A stretch of DNA of 64,000 nt, from assembly GCA_023425865.1 (NCBI GenBank), contig JAFABV010000028.1:62001-126000 (forward strand), read 5' to 3'. Positions 15,219-23,071 of the stretch are shown piece by piece (positions within the stretch are counted from its first letter, which is position 1; each line of letters starts with the position of its first letter). A program made the position numbers and the translations under genes. Below the pieces are notes generated by a model that was given only the letters and a program-made list of their open reading frames with translations, was not told where the DNA came from and searched no databases. This DNA is from Bacteroidota bacterium. Its GTDB lineage: Bacteria; Bacteroidota; Bacteroidia; Bacteroidales; Bacteroidaceae.

Positions 15219-16376
15219 TTATCGGTTTAATCGTTTTACACCATATATCATTCTATTTTCATACCATTTTTCGATGATGATGCCTTTTCTATTTGTAGAG
15301 TATTTTGTTCCGTCCAAGGCATAACGCCCTATCAGTTCTGAGGTAGATTTGGAGACTTTCTGTTTTATGCCCGTTGAGGAAAGCAGGGGCACATAACCAC
15401 TTTCCTCCACAACGTTCTGTCCGTAAGAGCTCGTCAAATATTCAAATAACTTATAAGCCTTTGAATCCTTGTCTATGTCCGCTCTTACGGATGCACAAAT
15501 CTCTGATACATACGGATAGCTTCCATCATTGATCGTTACCTTGCTTGGTGCAATCCCTTCTACTGCAATAACTTTCGCATAATCCTGGTCACGGGTCATA
15601 ATATTATAATAATAGAATGGAGTGTAAGCGATGCCATTAACATCGTATCGCACTTCATGAAAAGGTCCTGCCATAGTTTCTGTGATCATTTCAGGCCAGG
15701 CAATCATCTTTAGGCCCTTCATCACCATAGTTTCCATCTTTTCCTGACTTCCAGAATTGGCATTTCGAATGTATGGATTGATGGTACCTTCATTGCCCCC
15801 AACCTCTGTCCAGTTCCGTTTAGTCCCCGTATATATATCCTGAATATTCTGGATAGTTAATGAATTGACAGGATTAGACTTGTTAACGATAAACACAAAA
15901 CCATCTTTACCTATTGGACGAGTTATCAGATTCACCCCCTTATCATCTGCATATTCCTGTTCCGTTCTTGAGATGTCCCGAGAAGCAATGATAAGTTCCA
16001 CCTTGCCATCAATTAAATTTGTATAAGAACCATGCGTCGTGCTGCAGTTGAGTTTGCTTTCCAGTTCCTCACGCTGCGATTGGGTAAGGGAAGCCTTATC
16101 CCAATCAATAGAAACATACCACACCTGAGTAACGGCCTCATTTTTATACCATTTGTATGGCAATCCCAAAACCTTAGATGCAAGAATAACGCTGAGTGGC
16201 TGTGTCGAGGTGGAACAATCTATCGAAGGAAAATCTCGAAAAGACATCTTCAAATCATCACATATATCTGGCTCTTCATGGCCATTACATGCTACTGGTA
16301 CGAGCGAAGTCAATACCAACAGAAACAAAACTTTTATTTGTTTCAGAACACTTTCAAATGTAATCATCTTACCCAT
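15219..16376 (-). CDS. PstS-like substrate-binding lipoprotein
   Basis: 385 aa; a hydrophobic leader ends in PVAC near residue 30, giving a lipoprotein. The body has the type-2 periplasmic binding fold seen in phosphate-binding PstS homologues: LIDGKVELIIASRDIS, GKDGFVFIVNKSNPVNSLTIQNIQDIYTGTKRNWTEVGG, RNANSGSQEKME, and YPYVSEICASVRAD...SKAYKLFEYLTS. No pstC, pstA or pstB permease genes lie nearby, so a sensory or scavenging role linked to the adjacent lipoprotein is as possible as phosphate transport. A second start (MITF) lies three codons inside. The ligand is not established from sequence. Confidence 0.75.
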   Translation of the reverse strand: MGKMITFESVLKQIKVLFLLVLTSLVPVACNGHEEPDICDDLKMSFRDFPSIDCSTSTQPLSVILASKVLGLPYKWYKNEAVTQVWYVSIDWDKASLTQSQREELESKLNCSTTHGSYTNLIDGKVELIIASRDISRTEQEYADDKGVNLITRPIGKDGFVFIVNKSNPVNSLTIQNIQDIYTGTKRNWTEVGGNEGTINPYIRNANSGSQEKMETMVMKGLKMIAWPEMITETMAGPFHEVRYDVNGIAYTPFYYYNIMTRDQDYAKVIAVEGIAPSKVTINDGSYPYVSEICASVRADIDKDSKAYKLFEYLTSSYGQNVVEESGYVPLLSSTGIKQKVSKSTSELIGRYALDGTKYSTNRKGIIIEKWYENRMIYGVKRLNR

Positions 16377-16416
16377 AACTATAAATTTAAGTTGTAATTT
16401 TGGTCTGTAACTTTGC

Positions 16417-16424
16417 CAAATATA
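16417..16424 (-). promoter_or_regulatory. -7 box (TATATTTG) for the PstS-like/lipoprotein operon
   Basis: Read on the minus strand, TATATTTG matches TAnnTTTG and lies about 40 nt before the ATG of the binding protein. A plus-strand TAACTTTG at 16408-16415 overlaps it but has no gene ahead. Confidence 0.45.
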
Positions 16425-16456
16425 GTCAATTTCTTATGTTTTTGCAAGTTATCAGC

Positions 16457-17518
16457 TTAAATCACTATCATATCTTCAATTCCTTTTATCAGTTCGTATG
16501 TGCTGCGTACGCTTTCAAGCCCGAAATCTCCCATATTCTCCTGCCGTTCTTCCACAATATTTGCAAAAGTTTCTATCTCGGAAAAAAAGCCCTGAGAATA
16601 TATTTGATTGTTTACAATGGTGGGAACAAATCCGTTTCTTCCATAGAGTCTGAGATTTATAATGTTCCTATGCACCACTTTCTCTAAAGGTAGTCCCAAT
16701 AAAGCTCCATTTTTTGGAGTAAAATCCAGTTGTTCCATCCTATCCAATTCATAAACACCCTTATTGGTATTGATATTCAGCGTTTCTCTTGCATCATTCC
16801 AAGAATAAGCAGTAGATAGTTCCAGCATACCTAAAACGCTTTTATGCTGTAAGGTAAGTAGCAAGGTGTTTCCCCCATCAGAGGCCTTGATCATATTCGC
16901 TGACACAATTTCTGCTTTGCCGAAAAGAAACAAGACATAATCTATAGGGTGAATGAACAAGTCGGTCATCGCATCTCCCTCCGGGTACAGCCCCGTAAGA
17001 TAGCAGTAGTGATAGTGTAGCACATGTTCTTTTTTTAACCGCTTCTGTAATATTTGTGTTGCAGGTGCAAATCGGCGTTGCAATCCAACGACGAGAGAAA
17101 CACCACCATAGAGCCTTGTGGAATCGATGAGCGAGTTTAATTCGTCATTATTTCTGCATGGAGGCTTTTCTATGAATAAAGCCTTTCCAGATTTGATAAC
17201 TTCTTTTGCTATTCCATAATGTGCGCGGGGACTTGCCGCCACAAACACACCGTCAACAGCTTCGTCATCCAATATCTGTTGTAGGGAGTTTGTACCTTCC
17301 ACTCCTCTGTATTTTTTTGTAATTAACGCAGCTTTCTTCTCCGAAGTGCAACATATATATTTTAGAGGTATTTGTAGATGCTGAATAACAGGTAGTAAGT
17401 TGCTCATACAATGGTTGCCAATTCCTACCAATGCGTATTGGTGGTTATAGACTTTTTCCAAAGTTTTCATGCTTCGGATATTCCTGTATCTGCCTATTAC
17501 TTTGTTCAAATAATCCAT
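16457..17518 (-). CDS. Gfo/Idh/MocA family oxidoreductase
   Basis: 353 aa. NAD(P)-binding Rossmann half at the N-terminus (ALVGIGNHCMSNLLPVIQHL, then DDEAVDGVFVAASPRAHYGIAKEVIKSGKALFIEKPP). EKPP is the family signature that usually carries the catalytic lysine. The C-terminal half has a histidine-containing segment (FIHPIDYVLFLFG) like the HPxD dehydrogenase motif. Members oxidise or reduce sugars, inositols or related alcohols; the substrate is unknown. The ATG lies 5 nt after the radical SAM stop, so the two are co-transcribed and probably act on the same compound. Confidence 0.85.
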   Translation of the reverse strand: MDYLNKVIGRYRNIRSMKTLEKVYNHQYALVGIGNHCMSNLLPVIQHLQIPLKYICCTSEKKAALITKKYRGVEGTNSLQQILDDEAVDGVFVAASPRAHYGIAKEVIKSGKALFIEKPPCRNNDELNSLIDSTRLYGGVSLVVGLQRRFAPATQILQKRLKKEHVLHYHYCYLTGLYPEGDAMTDLFIHPIDYVLFLFGKAEIVSANMIKASDGGNTLLLTLQHKSVLGMLELSTAYSWNDARETLNINTNKGVYELDRMEQLDFTPKNGALLGLPLEKVVHRNIINLRLYGRNGFVPTIVNNQIYSQGFFSEIETFANIVEERQENMGDFGLESVRSTYELIKGIEDMIVI

Positions 17519-17523
17519 ATTGC

Positions 17524-18591
17524 TTATGATGAAATATTCTTGAAGTGATTTGTGTATGTTATATGTCTGTTATCAGTCCACTGATATTTACCGTAGAAAA
17601 ACTCTATTATACGCTTGGGCAATACACGTTCAAGACTTCTCAAAAGAATAATGTCGTACTTCCTATGATAGTTGATCCAGCACTGATTGCATTCACGTGA
17701 ATATCTACATTGTGTTCGACAGGCTGCAGGTGAGTTAAAAATCTCATCGAGCGTATTTTTATGAATATTGCCCAAAATGACATCGAGATTTTGGCACAGA
17801 GGAACGTCGCCATTAGAATGGATGACTAATTCGCTGAAAATACTGTGGCATCTAAGCTGTAGCCGCCCATTCTTCCATTCATCATAGAGTGCCACAAAAT
17901 CGTAGTTTTCTTCTGTTTGATGGATGTCAAGAGGGATCTGACCGATATAGTCTTTATCGTTTGCATCAATTAGTTCTTTGCTTGTATCGAAAAAAGACAT
18001 AGTGCCGTAAATTCCAATGCGGACATCAATTCCATATTGTTTGGAAATTTTGATAACGTGCTCCATATCATTGAACGTGTTCCACGGCGATAAGCAAAAC
18101 ATCAGCGAGATCGGAACAAGTTGTTTGCATTCTTCAATAACCCTTATCACTTTGTCATACCCATCCCTTCCGCGCATATAAAGGTAGGTATTCCTGTCGC
18201 CATCAAGTGATATATATAGATGCTTGGGGCGATGTCTCTTAACTGCTGCAATCAACTTGTTGTGGGCGAGACAATTTGACAATAGGGTGTAATTGGGATG
18301 ATTCTTATCAAACCATCTCAATATCTCGTCGTATTCTGGATGAAGGATAAACTCCCCGCCCTCCAATCCCACAACTGTATGTCGGGTTACACATCTGCTA
18401 CTCATCATTCTCTTTATATCTTCTAAAGAAAGATGTTCCTCTGGCTTTTTCCAAATGGAGCAGTGCGTGCATCGTGACTGACAACTTGTTGTGGAATAAA
18501 TCATCAATGACGTCAATTTTTTACGGCGACATCTCATCATGTTGTTTGCAAACACCAATCCACTGCGGACATAGTCATAAATACTGTACAT
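17524..18591 (-). CDS. Radical SAM protein with SPASM-like C-terminus
   Basis: 355 aa. The 4Fe-4S/SAM motif CQSRCTHC (C-x3-C-x2-C) lies near residue 37 and is followed by the GLEGGEF and LYISLDGD segments of the radical SAM barrel. The C-terminus has additional cysteines (VPLCQNLDVILGNI, then CRTQCRYSRECNQCW) typical of an auxiliary-cluster SPASM/twitch region. It is closer to MoaA/PqqE-type proteins than to methylthiotransferases. Partnered with a Gfo/Idh/MocA dehydrogenase, it may modify a sugar, lipid head group or small peptide; no precursor peptide gene is visible next to it. Substrate unknown. Confidence 0.85.
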   Translation of the reverse strand: MYSIYDYVRSGLVFANNMMRCRRKKLTSLMIYSTTSCQSRCTHCSIWKKPEEHLSLEDIKRMMSSRCVTRHTVVGLEGGEFILHPEYDEILRWFDKNHPNYTLLSNCLAHNKLIAAVKRHRPKHLYISLDGDRNTYLYMRGRDGYDKVIRVIEECKQLVPISLMFCLSPWNTFNDMEHVIKISKQYGIDVRIGIYGTMSFFDTSKELIDANDKDYIGQIPLDIHQTEENYDFVALYDEWKNGRLQLRCHSIFSELVIHSNGDVPLCQNLDVILGNIHKNTLDEIFNSPAACRTQCRYSRECNQCWINYHRKYDIILLRSLERVLPKRIIEFFYGKYQWTDNRHITYTNHFKNISS

Positions 18592-18678
18592 TACCGTTTT
18601 TATCTATTGTGTCTTTATATGTAAAGAGCTGTAACAGACAAAAAGGCTGCAAGTATTATATTACTTTTTCTCGTTTTT

Positions 18679-20361
18679 TTACCACGTTAGACGTAGACCG
18701 AAAGGCACGGTTAGCGTGAATGGATGCTCCGTGCGGTAAGTCTCCAGTCCGCTACCATTACGGAAATAGTAGAACATATTAGGTTCCACATATATGCTGA
18801 ATGGCTTGAACAAGCGATACTGCACGCCTACACCCATGTTGACAGACCATTGATAGCGTGGTCTTATTGTTCCTTTCAGTGTGTAAGACGAGTCGGCGAT
18901 AATGATGTATTGCTTGTTGAGCGAGCTACGTATAGGCATCTCAAATGTTACACCACCTGTGGTATAAGCATTGAAACGTCCCTTGCTCCAAATACGATAC
19001 GTCAAACGCAGCGGTATGCCGATATAGTCTATCTTCTGCACCTTGTTGAGTGTGGCACCATGGAAATCACTTTCAAATTCCGACTTCAGATGTGTATAGG
19101 TGATGCCGGTGCCAAAGATCCAGTGTGGGCTAAGCTGCTTGTTGAGTGACAGGCTGAAGGTTAGCGGACGGTGATGGGTAGCCTTCTCGCCCAGCCCTTC
19201 GCCACTGTCCCCATCTGTCATGTTATTCCACGCAATCAGTTTCATCTTTGCCCTCTCCACAGAGTCCATCAGGGCACTGTTTCGTGTCATATAGTCCATA
19301 TACTCGTTCCATGTATGGAGCTTAGCTGCTGCTCCTCCATTGGCATAGTCTATCACGGACAGATAGTTCATGTCTGACAATGCGTTTCCTCCAGTATTAG
19401 AAGAAAATCCAAAGTTAAATGTCCATGGATATTTCTTCTTAGATTTGTTGGCAAAAGGCTCTACCTGTGCTATGAGCGGAGCGGGAGTAATCTGTGGAAT
19501 ATGGAATAACGTATCATCCCAAGGCCCATCTTCAGGTGCCAGAACCTTCAAAACAGAATCTGGCAAATAAGCCGTCATCGTGGCAGTAGCCTGAGTGCTA
19601 TCTGCAGTCTGCATACTATCTGTCATGGCGACAAGATGTGACTTGTGCTCTATCTCTTCACCATTTGAGTTCATGGGCAAAACCTCTATGTACTCGTCCT
19701 TGCTAATATGATTTTCCTTAGCATCAGTCTTACCCTTTTCCCTGCGAACCTTAACTGCTTGTGATTTGTCCTCTGCAATATTTTCTGTTTTCCTATACCT
19801 AAGCAGATACAGGCATATAGGCAAGAACATAGGCAGTAACAGAAGTACCCAATACTTGTACAGCATCTTCTGTAATTGTGTCTTCGCGCGGAAAAGTTGT
19901 GAAGACGAACTATGTGGAGCTATGTGGAGCATCTGCCCGATTTCTATATGAGAATAGCCGTCTAATACAGATAATTTGAATACTTCCTTGCTTTTTTCCG
20001 GAAGTTTTTCGATAGCATCAAACAAGATCTGTAAATCCACCTCTTTTTGCTCCTCTGTGCAATCGGAACAAAGATGCTCTGTAATACCCTCTAATGGTAT
20101 CTCCTTTTTACCAATACTTCGCAGGTATCTAAAGCATAGATTTCTTGCAATGGTTATCATCCATCCCTCGATCTTCGACGTGTCTTTCAAGTCTTTGATG
20201 GATGTGAAAATAATGATGAAAGCGTCGTGGAGAACATCCTCCGCAGCACTTTCATCTTTTATATAATGTTGGCATACGCTCAATAGCTTTCCAGCGTATT
20301 GCCTATATAGTTGTTCGAGAGCTTTTCTATCCCCTCGCTTGCAATCCTCTATCTGTATCAT
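18679..20361 (-). CDS. ECF sigma factor fused to a transmembrane segment and outer-membrane beta-barrel
   Basis: 560 aa in one uninterrupted frame. Residues 8-80 are sigma region 2 (LYRQYAGKLLSVCQHYIKDESAAEDVLHDAFIIIF is the start, then IEGWMITIARNLCFRYLR). Residues 108-165 are sigma region 4 (IEKLPEKSKEVFKLSVLDGYSHIEIGQML, HTH). Residues 170-187 form a hydrophobic membrane segment (YWVLLLLPMFLPICLYLL) followed by basic residues. Residues 188-310 are a polar S/T/E/K-rich linker, and 312-560 are alternating beta strands ending in LRLTW, the aromatic C-terminus expected of a BAM-assembled barrel. Bacteroides dual-membrane-spanning anti-sigma factors (Dma family) join a cytoplasmic anti-sigma domain to such a barrel; here the sigma domain itself is in the chain. 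Promoter at 20402. Confidence 0.85.
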   Translation of the reverse strand: MIQIEDCKRGDRKALEQLYRQYAGKLLSVCQHYIKDESAAEDVLHDAFIIIFTSIKDLKDTSKIEGWMITIARNLCFRYLRSIGKKEIPLEGITEHLCSDCTEEQKEVDLQILFDAIEKLPEKSKEVFKLSVLDGYSHIEIGQMLHIAPHSSSSQLFRAKTQLQKMLYKYWVLLLLPMFLPICLYLLRYRKTENIAEDKSQAVKVRREKGKTDAKENHISKDEYIEVLPMNSNGEEIEHKSHLVAMTDSMQTADSTQATATMTAYLPDSVLKVLAPEDGPWDDTLFHIPQITPAPLIAQVEPFANKSKKKYPWTFNFGFSSNTGGNALSDMNYLSVIDYANGGAAAKLHTWNEYMDYMTRNSALMDSVERAKMKLIAWNNMTDGDSGEGLGEKATHHRPLTFSLSLNKQLSPHWIFGTGITYTHLKSEFESDFHGATLNKVQKIDYIGIPLRLTYRIWSKGRFNAYTTGGVTFEMPIRSSLNKQYIIIADSSYTLKGTIRPRYQWSVNMGVGVQYRLFKPFSIYVEPNMFYYFRNGSGLETYRTEHPFTLTVPFGLRLTW

Positions 20362-20401
20362 TTATGGACATTATAAATCCCATATTTTATAAAAGAGTCT
20401 A

Positions 20402-20409
20402 CAAATGTA
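20402..20409 (-). promoter_or_regulatory. -7 box (TACATTTG) for the sigma-barrel gene
   Basis: The minus strand reads TACATTTG, matching TAnnTTTG, about 40 nt before the ATG at 20361. No good -33 TTTG is seen at the usual distance, which would be consistent with use of an alternative (possibly its own) sigma factor, although that is speculation. Confidence 0.4.
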
Positions 20410-20541
20410 AAAAGACTGCATTGTATTTTCACTTTTTACTTTCTTTAACAGTTGGAGCCTGTCCAATGGCATCCCATAAGTACCACCAGGTAGCCTCCAC
20501 CTAATTCCACCTTCATTGAACCAAATAATCTTGCTTCGGTA

Positions 20542-21597
20542 CTATGCGTTTTCTCGAAATTTATCCTCTAACAATAGAATTCTTTCCCGCAGTTGGTCAA
20601 AAGTCAATGGATTCTCGTTATAAATGAATGACTCTATCATTGCTTTGTAATCATCTCGGAACAAATTTTCTATCTCTCCAGTAGGCCAGATCTTAATATT
20701 CTCTCGCTTATCAGAGTCATAATCCACAGAACTGATATGATAGAATTTCTTGCGATGCTCTATGATACTTTTATAAAGTTCTGAGTCGTTGATAGCTGTT
20801 TCTGAATAGGTGTCCATCAATCTCTCCAAGTCATAAAGGTGACGGCTCATTCTTTCGCTTCTGGGCGACTTCTTCTGATATTCTTCATTGAGCAATAATG
20901 CCTTTTCCAAAAAAGTTCGGATAGGCAGTACCGTAGGAATTAAGCATTGGGTAGCATCATCCACTTCGTTAAAAGTATCATAAATCAGTGAAGTTAATGC
21001 TCGGTTTTCAAAAGGTTCATCCATAGACATACAGCTGATTTCGATTTTGACCTTTGGCTGAATGTATTCATTTGTTTCATCTAAGATGCTGGGATAGACA
21101 ACATTCAACACTACTGGGTCACGGTCTGTATCAATAGGTACCTCAACACCGTCTTGCATGACAGTCTTGACATTTTCGACGTAGTAATCTTTAGCTCCCA
21201 ATTTTGCAAGTTGCTCATTTAACTCAGGGGAAAGTCGCTCGAAAATAAACTCCCTCGATGCCTTCCGCAAGCTTTTCAGTTGATTATTATTCTCGCACTT
21301 GGCAAAAGGATATAGCTTCTGTTTTTCTTCCGTTTCAGTAAACCAACTTCTGCTTAGAGATATGTCTATATCCTCACTGAACCTTCTTAAATCAATGTTC
21401 TCCCATTTACCTTTAGAAAGACTTGTTCCGCCTTTGAAAAGCAGGAACTCCGAAAATGACGTAGAGAAAAGTGCTTTGAGGGTAATCGTTACCCACCAGT
21501 CCTTCTCTATAGCCAAGTCCTCTATATTTGTTCTCAGTGCTGTATTCTGTACGATTGCGATACGCTCTTCGATGGTCTTATCTTGCCAAATGCTCAT
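20542..21597 (-). CDS. AbiEii-type nucleotidyltransferase toxin
   Basis: 351 aa. The nucleotidyltransferase motif FKGGTSLSK (GG[TS]xxxK) near residue 54 is followed by RRFSEDIDISL near 72 with the D-x-D metal ligands, as in AbiEii/AbiGii toxins. Homologues (MenT, AbiEii) transfer nucleotides to tRNA or proteins and arrest growth, giving abortive phage infection. The middle contains FLLFKGG and a charged helical C-terminus (DQLRERILLLEDKFREN). Its ATG lies inside the last codons of the antitoxin gene (20-nt overlap), the usual coupling of type IV AbiE systems. Probably horizontally acquired defence cargo. Confidence 0.9.
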   Translation of the reverse strand: MSIWQDKTIEERIAIVQNTALRTNIEDLAIEKDWWVTITLKALFSTSFSEFLLFKGGTSLSKGKWENIDLRRFSEDIDISLSRSWFTETEEKQKLYPFAKCENNNQLKSLRKASREFIFERLSPELNEQLAKLGAKDYYVENVKTVMQDGVEVPIDTDRDPVVLNVVYPSILDETNEYIQPKVKIEISCMSMDEPFENRALTSLIYDTFNEVDDATQCLIPTVLPIRTFLEKALLLNEEYQKKSPRSERMSRHLYDLERLMDTYSETAINDSELYKSIIEHRKKFYHISSVDYDSDKRENIKIWPTGEIENLFRDDYKAMIESFIYNENPLTFDQLRERILLLEDKFRENA

Positions 21598-22189
21598 ACT
21601 TTTCTATTATTGGTTTTATATACTTGCGAACCCAGACTGGCGCTGTAGCCAAATCCGTTTTTATCTGTTGCTTTTCGGTTGAGTCAGAGATTAACTTCTC
21701 AATTCTATTTGTATCAGCAGAGGTTATGTTTGATTGCCCCTTTGCTTTGAGTGCTAAAACAAGTAATGGCATTAACTTGCTATGATACGAATATGAACTG
21801 GGAGATCTGTGCTTCAGTCTTATTTTCTTGTTCCCTATAGTTATAGTCCTCGGTGATCCTGTTGTTAAATAGATAGCCTTCATCGGAACCTGTGTTGACA
21901 AACCAAGGGCGTTCAAAGCATATTCTCCTGTTGGTAGAATCTCCGCATTTTCATGTTCTGCGATCAGTTTTACAATCTTCTCTGCCGAAGGATATACATT
22001 GCCATAGTTAGTTACTATCGGCTTATAGTATATGCCTTTTGCGAGGCGTTCAAGGACACCAAAACCTTTCATCGTCGATAATAACTTACTGACATATTCA
22101 TTATCAAACTCAGCAAAGTCATTGACAAAGAAAACCGTTCCTGGTTCAGCCTCGTCTATCCGATGTTTTATCTGTTCTTGAATGGTCAT
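21578..22189 (-). CDS. AbiEi-type antitoxin / transcriptional repressor (DUF6088)
   Basis: 203 aa. The N-terminal winged helix-turn-helix (IDEAEPGTVFFVNDFAEFDNEYVSKLLSTMKGFGVLERLAKGIYYKP) matches the antitoxins of AbiE modules. The following domain (PTGEYALNALGLSTQVPMKAIYLTTGSPRTI) is the AbiEi/DUF6088 C-terminal part needed for toxin neutralisation. The gene precedes and overlaps the toxin gene. AbiEi proteins repress their own operon by binding repeats at the promoter; a 41-bp direct repeat containing the -7 box lies immediately upstream, matching that expectation. Confidence 0.9.
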   Translation of the reverse strand: MTIQEQIKHRIDEAEPGTVFFVNDFAEFDNEYVSKLLSTMKGFGVLERLAKGIYYKPIVTNYGNVYPSAEKIVKLIAEHENAEILPTGEYALNALGLSTQVPMKAIYLTTGSPRTITIGNKKIRLKHRSPSSYSYHSKLMPLLVLALKAKGQSNITSADTNRIEKLISDSTEKQQIKTDLATAPVWVRKYIKPIIEKYEHLAR

Positions 22190-22190
22190 A

Positions 22191-22231
22191 TTAACATATT
22201 TTAGTCGGTAACTTTTGCAAAGTTATGGAAA
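22191..22231. promoter_or_regulatory. 41-bp direct repeat, proximal copy: probable promoter/operator of the AbiE operon
   Basis: Identical to 22299-22339, offset 108 bp. On the minus strand it contains TAACTTTG (a TAnnTTTG -7 box) inside the palindrome AACTTT-TGC-AAAGTT, one nucleotide upstream of the antitoxin start codon. Repression by AbiEi at this site is an inference from the family. Confidence 0.6.
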
Positions 22232-22298
22232 TTATCTGTCTTTTGCAACAATACCCCCTACTTTTTTGACTGTTTGGAGGTAAATTAAATGTTGTGCG

Positions 22299-22339
22299 TT
22301 AACATATTTTAGTCGGTAACTTTTGCAAAGTTATGGAAA
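22299..22339. repeat. 41-bp direct repeat, distal copy
   Basis: Exact copy of 22191-22231, same orientation. It may be a second operator, a second promoter, or the scar of a small duplication or insertion that carried the module. Confidence 0.6.
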
Positions 22340-22623
22340 GCAATTCGCAATGAAAGAGGAATTAAAATTTCACAAGATATAGTACTGCCAACATCTAATG
22401 AGAGGTATTGGGAATACTCGATACTCGTTAGTTAAAGGAACTAAAATGAGATTTGGAACTTTCATGGATATTGGTTATCTTTGTATTGTTATTTAGAGGA
22501 TTTTAGTTGTGCCGATTGATTCTCTTACAAAGGATCTTCATTCAGACTATTCTCCCAACGATGATCTTTGATTTATTTACGGCAGATTTCTTCTTCGTGT
22601 GCTATATGACCAAATGGCATTGC
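22340..22623. other. Gap with no supported gene
   Basis: A short open frame across about 22331-22436 (KAIRNERGIKISQDIV...) could be a gene remnant, but it lacks a start and known motifs. Nothing else is recognisable. Confidence 0.3.
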
Positions 22624-22785
22624 GGGTCAAAAATGTGTTACCAATAGGGCTTTTGTGTTACCAATGTGTTACCACTTGACTATTTCTGTGTTACCACCGC
22701 CCATCAAAAAGTAGTGTATCATGATGGATATTAACATGTTACGCCATCACTCCCTACTGAGTTTTTGACCCCAGAATGTGTTACC
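22624..22785. repeat. Five TGTGTTACC boxes with a flanking 10-bp inverted repeat
   Basis: TGTGTTACC occurs at 22634, 22654, 22665, 22687 and 22777, all in the same orientation. The first four are spaced 20, 11 and 22 bp, close to whole helical turns. GGGTCAAAAA (22624-22633) and TTTTTGACCC (22762-22771) form an inverted repeat around most of them. No ORF is present. This looks like a binding array or an element end. Confidence 0.5.
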
Positions 22786-22808
22786 GCCGACCCCATGCGA
22801 GTCACTGG

Positions 22809-22837
22809 AAGGGTTTCGATTTAGAAACCCTTTTTTA
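22809..22837 (+). terminator. Hairpin terminator
   Basis: AAGGGTTTC (22809-22817) pairs with GAAACCCTT (22824-22832); a run of T follows. No plus-strand gene lies just upstream, so it may be left from a lost gene or protect the HAD gene from read-through. Confidence 0.65.
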
Positions 22838-23054
22838 TTGCTCCCATTTTTTTCCTATTCTACGTTCAATTTGGGTCAGTCCGAAAAGTAGGTGGCAAGA
22901 GTTCCAATTCGCGTTCTAAGAAACGCGCGCGCCCTCCTATAGGGGTTTGTAACGTTTCTTTAGTTTTAATCTTTTACGGACAGACTCTCTTTTACCTGAA
23001 GTTCTATTAAAGATAATTAACCTCGTGGTAATCGCACTTTTGATTGAGTTTTGA

Positions 23055-23062
23055 TAACTTTG
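23055..23062 (+). promoter_or_regulatory. -7 box (TAACTTTG) before the HAD hydrolase gene
   Basis: A perfect TAnnTTTG box, 9 nt before the first ATG (23072). Either the message is almost leaderless or translation starts at a later in-frame ATG (23099, 23105 or 23114). Confidence 0.55.
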
Positions 23063-23071
23063 TCTTTCAAT

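Noticed and set aside
16408..16415. Plus-strand TAACTTTG promoter
   Set aside because: The match is perfect, but only shadow frames of the minus-strand oxidoreductase lie downstream, so it is not supported as a gene promoter.
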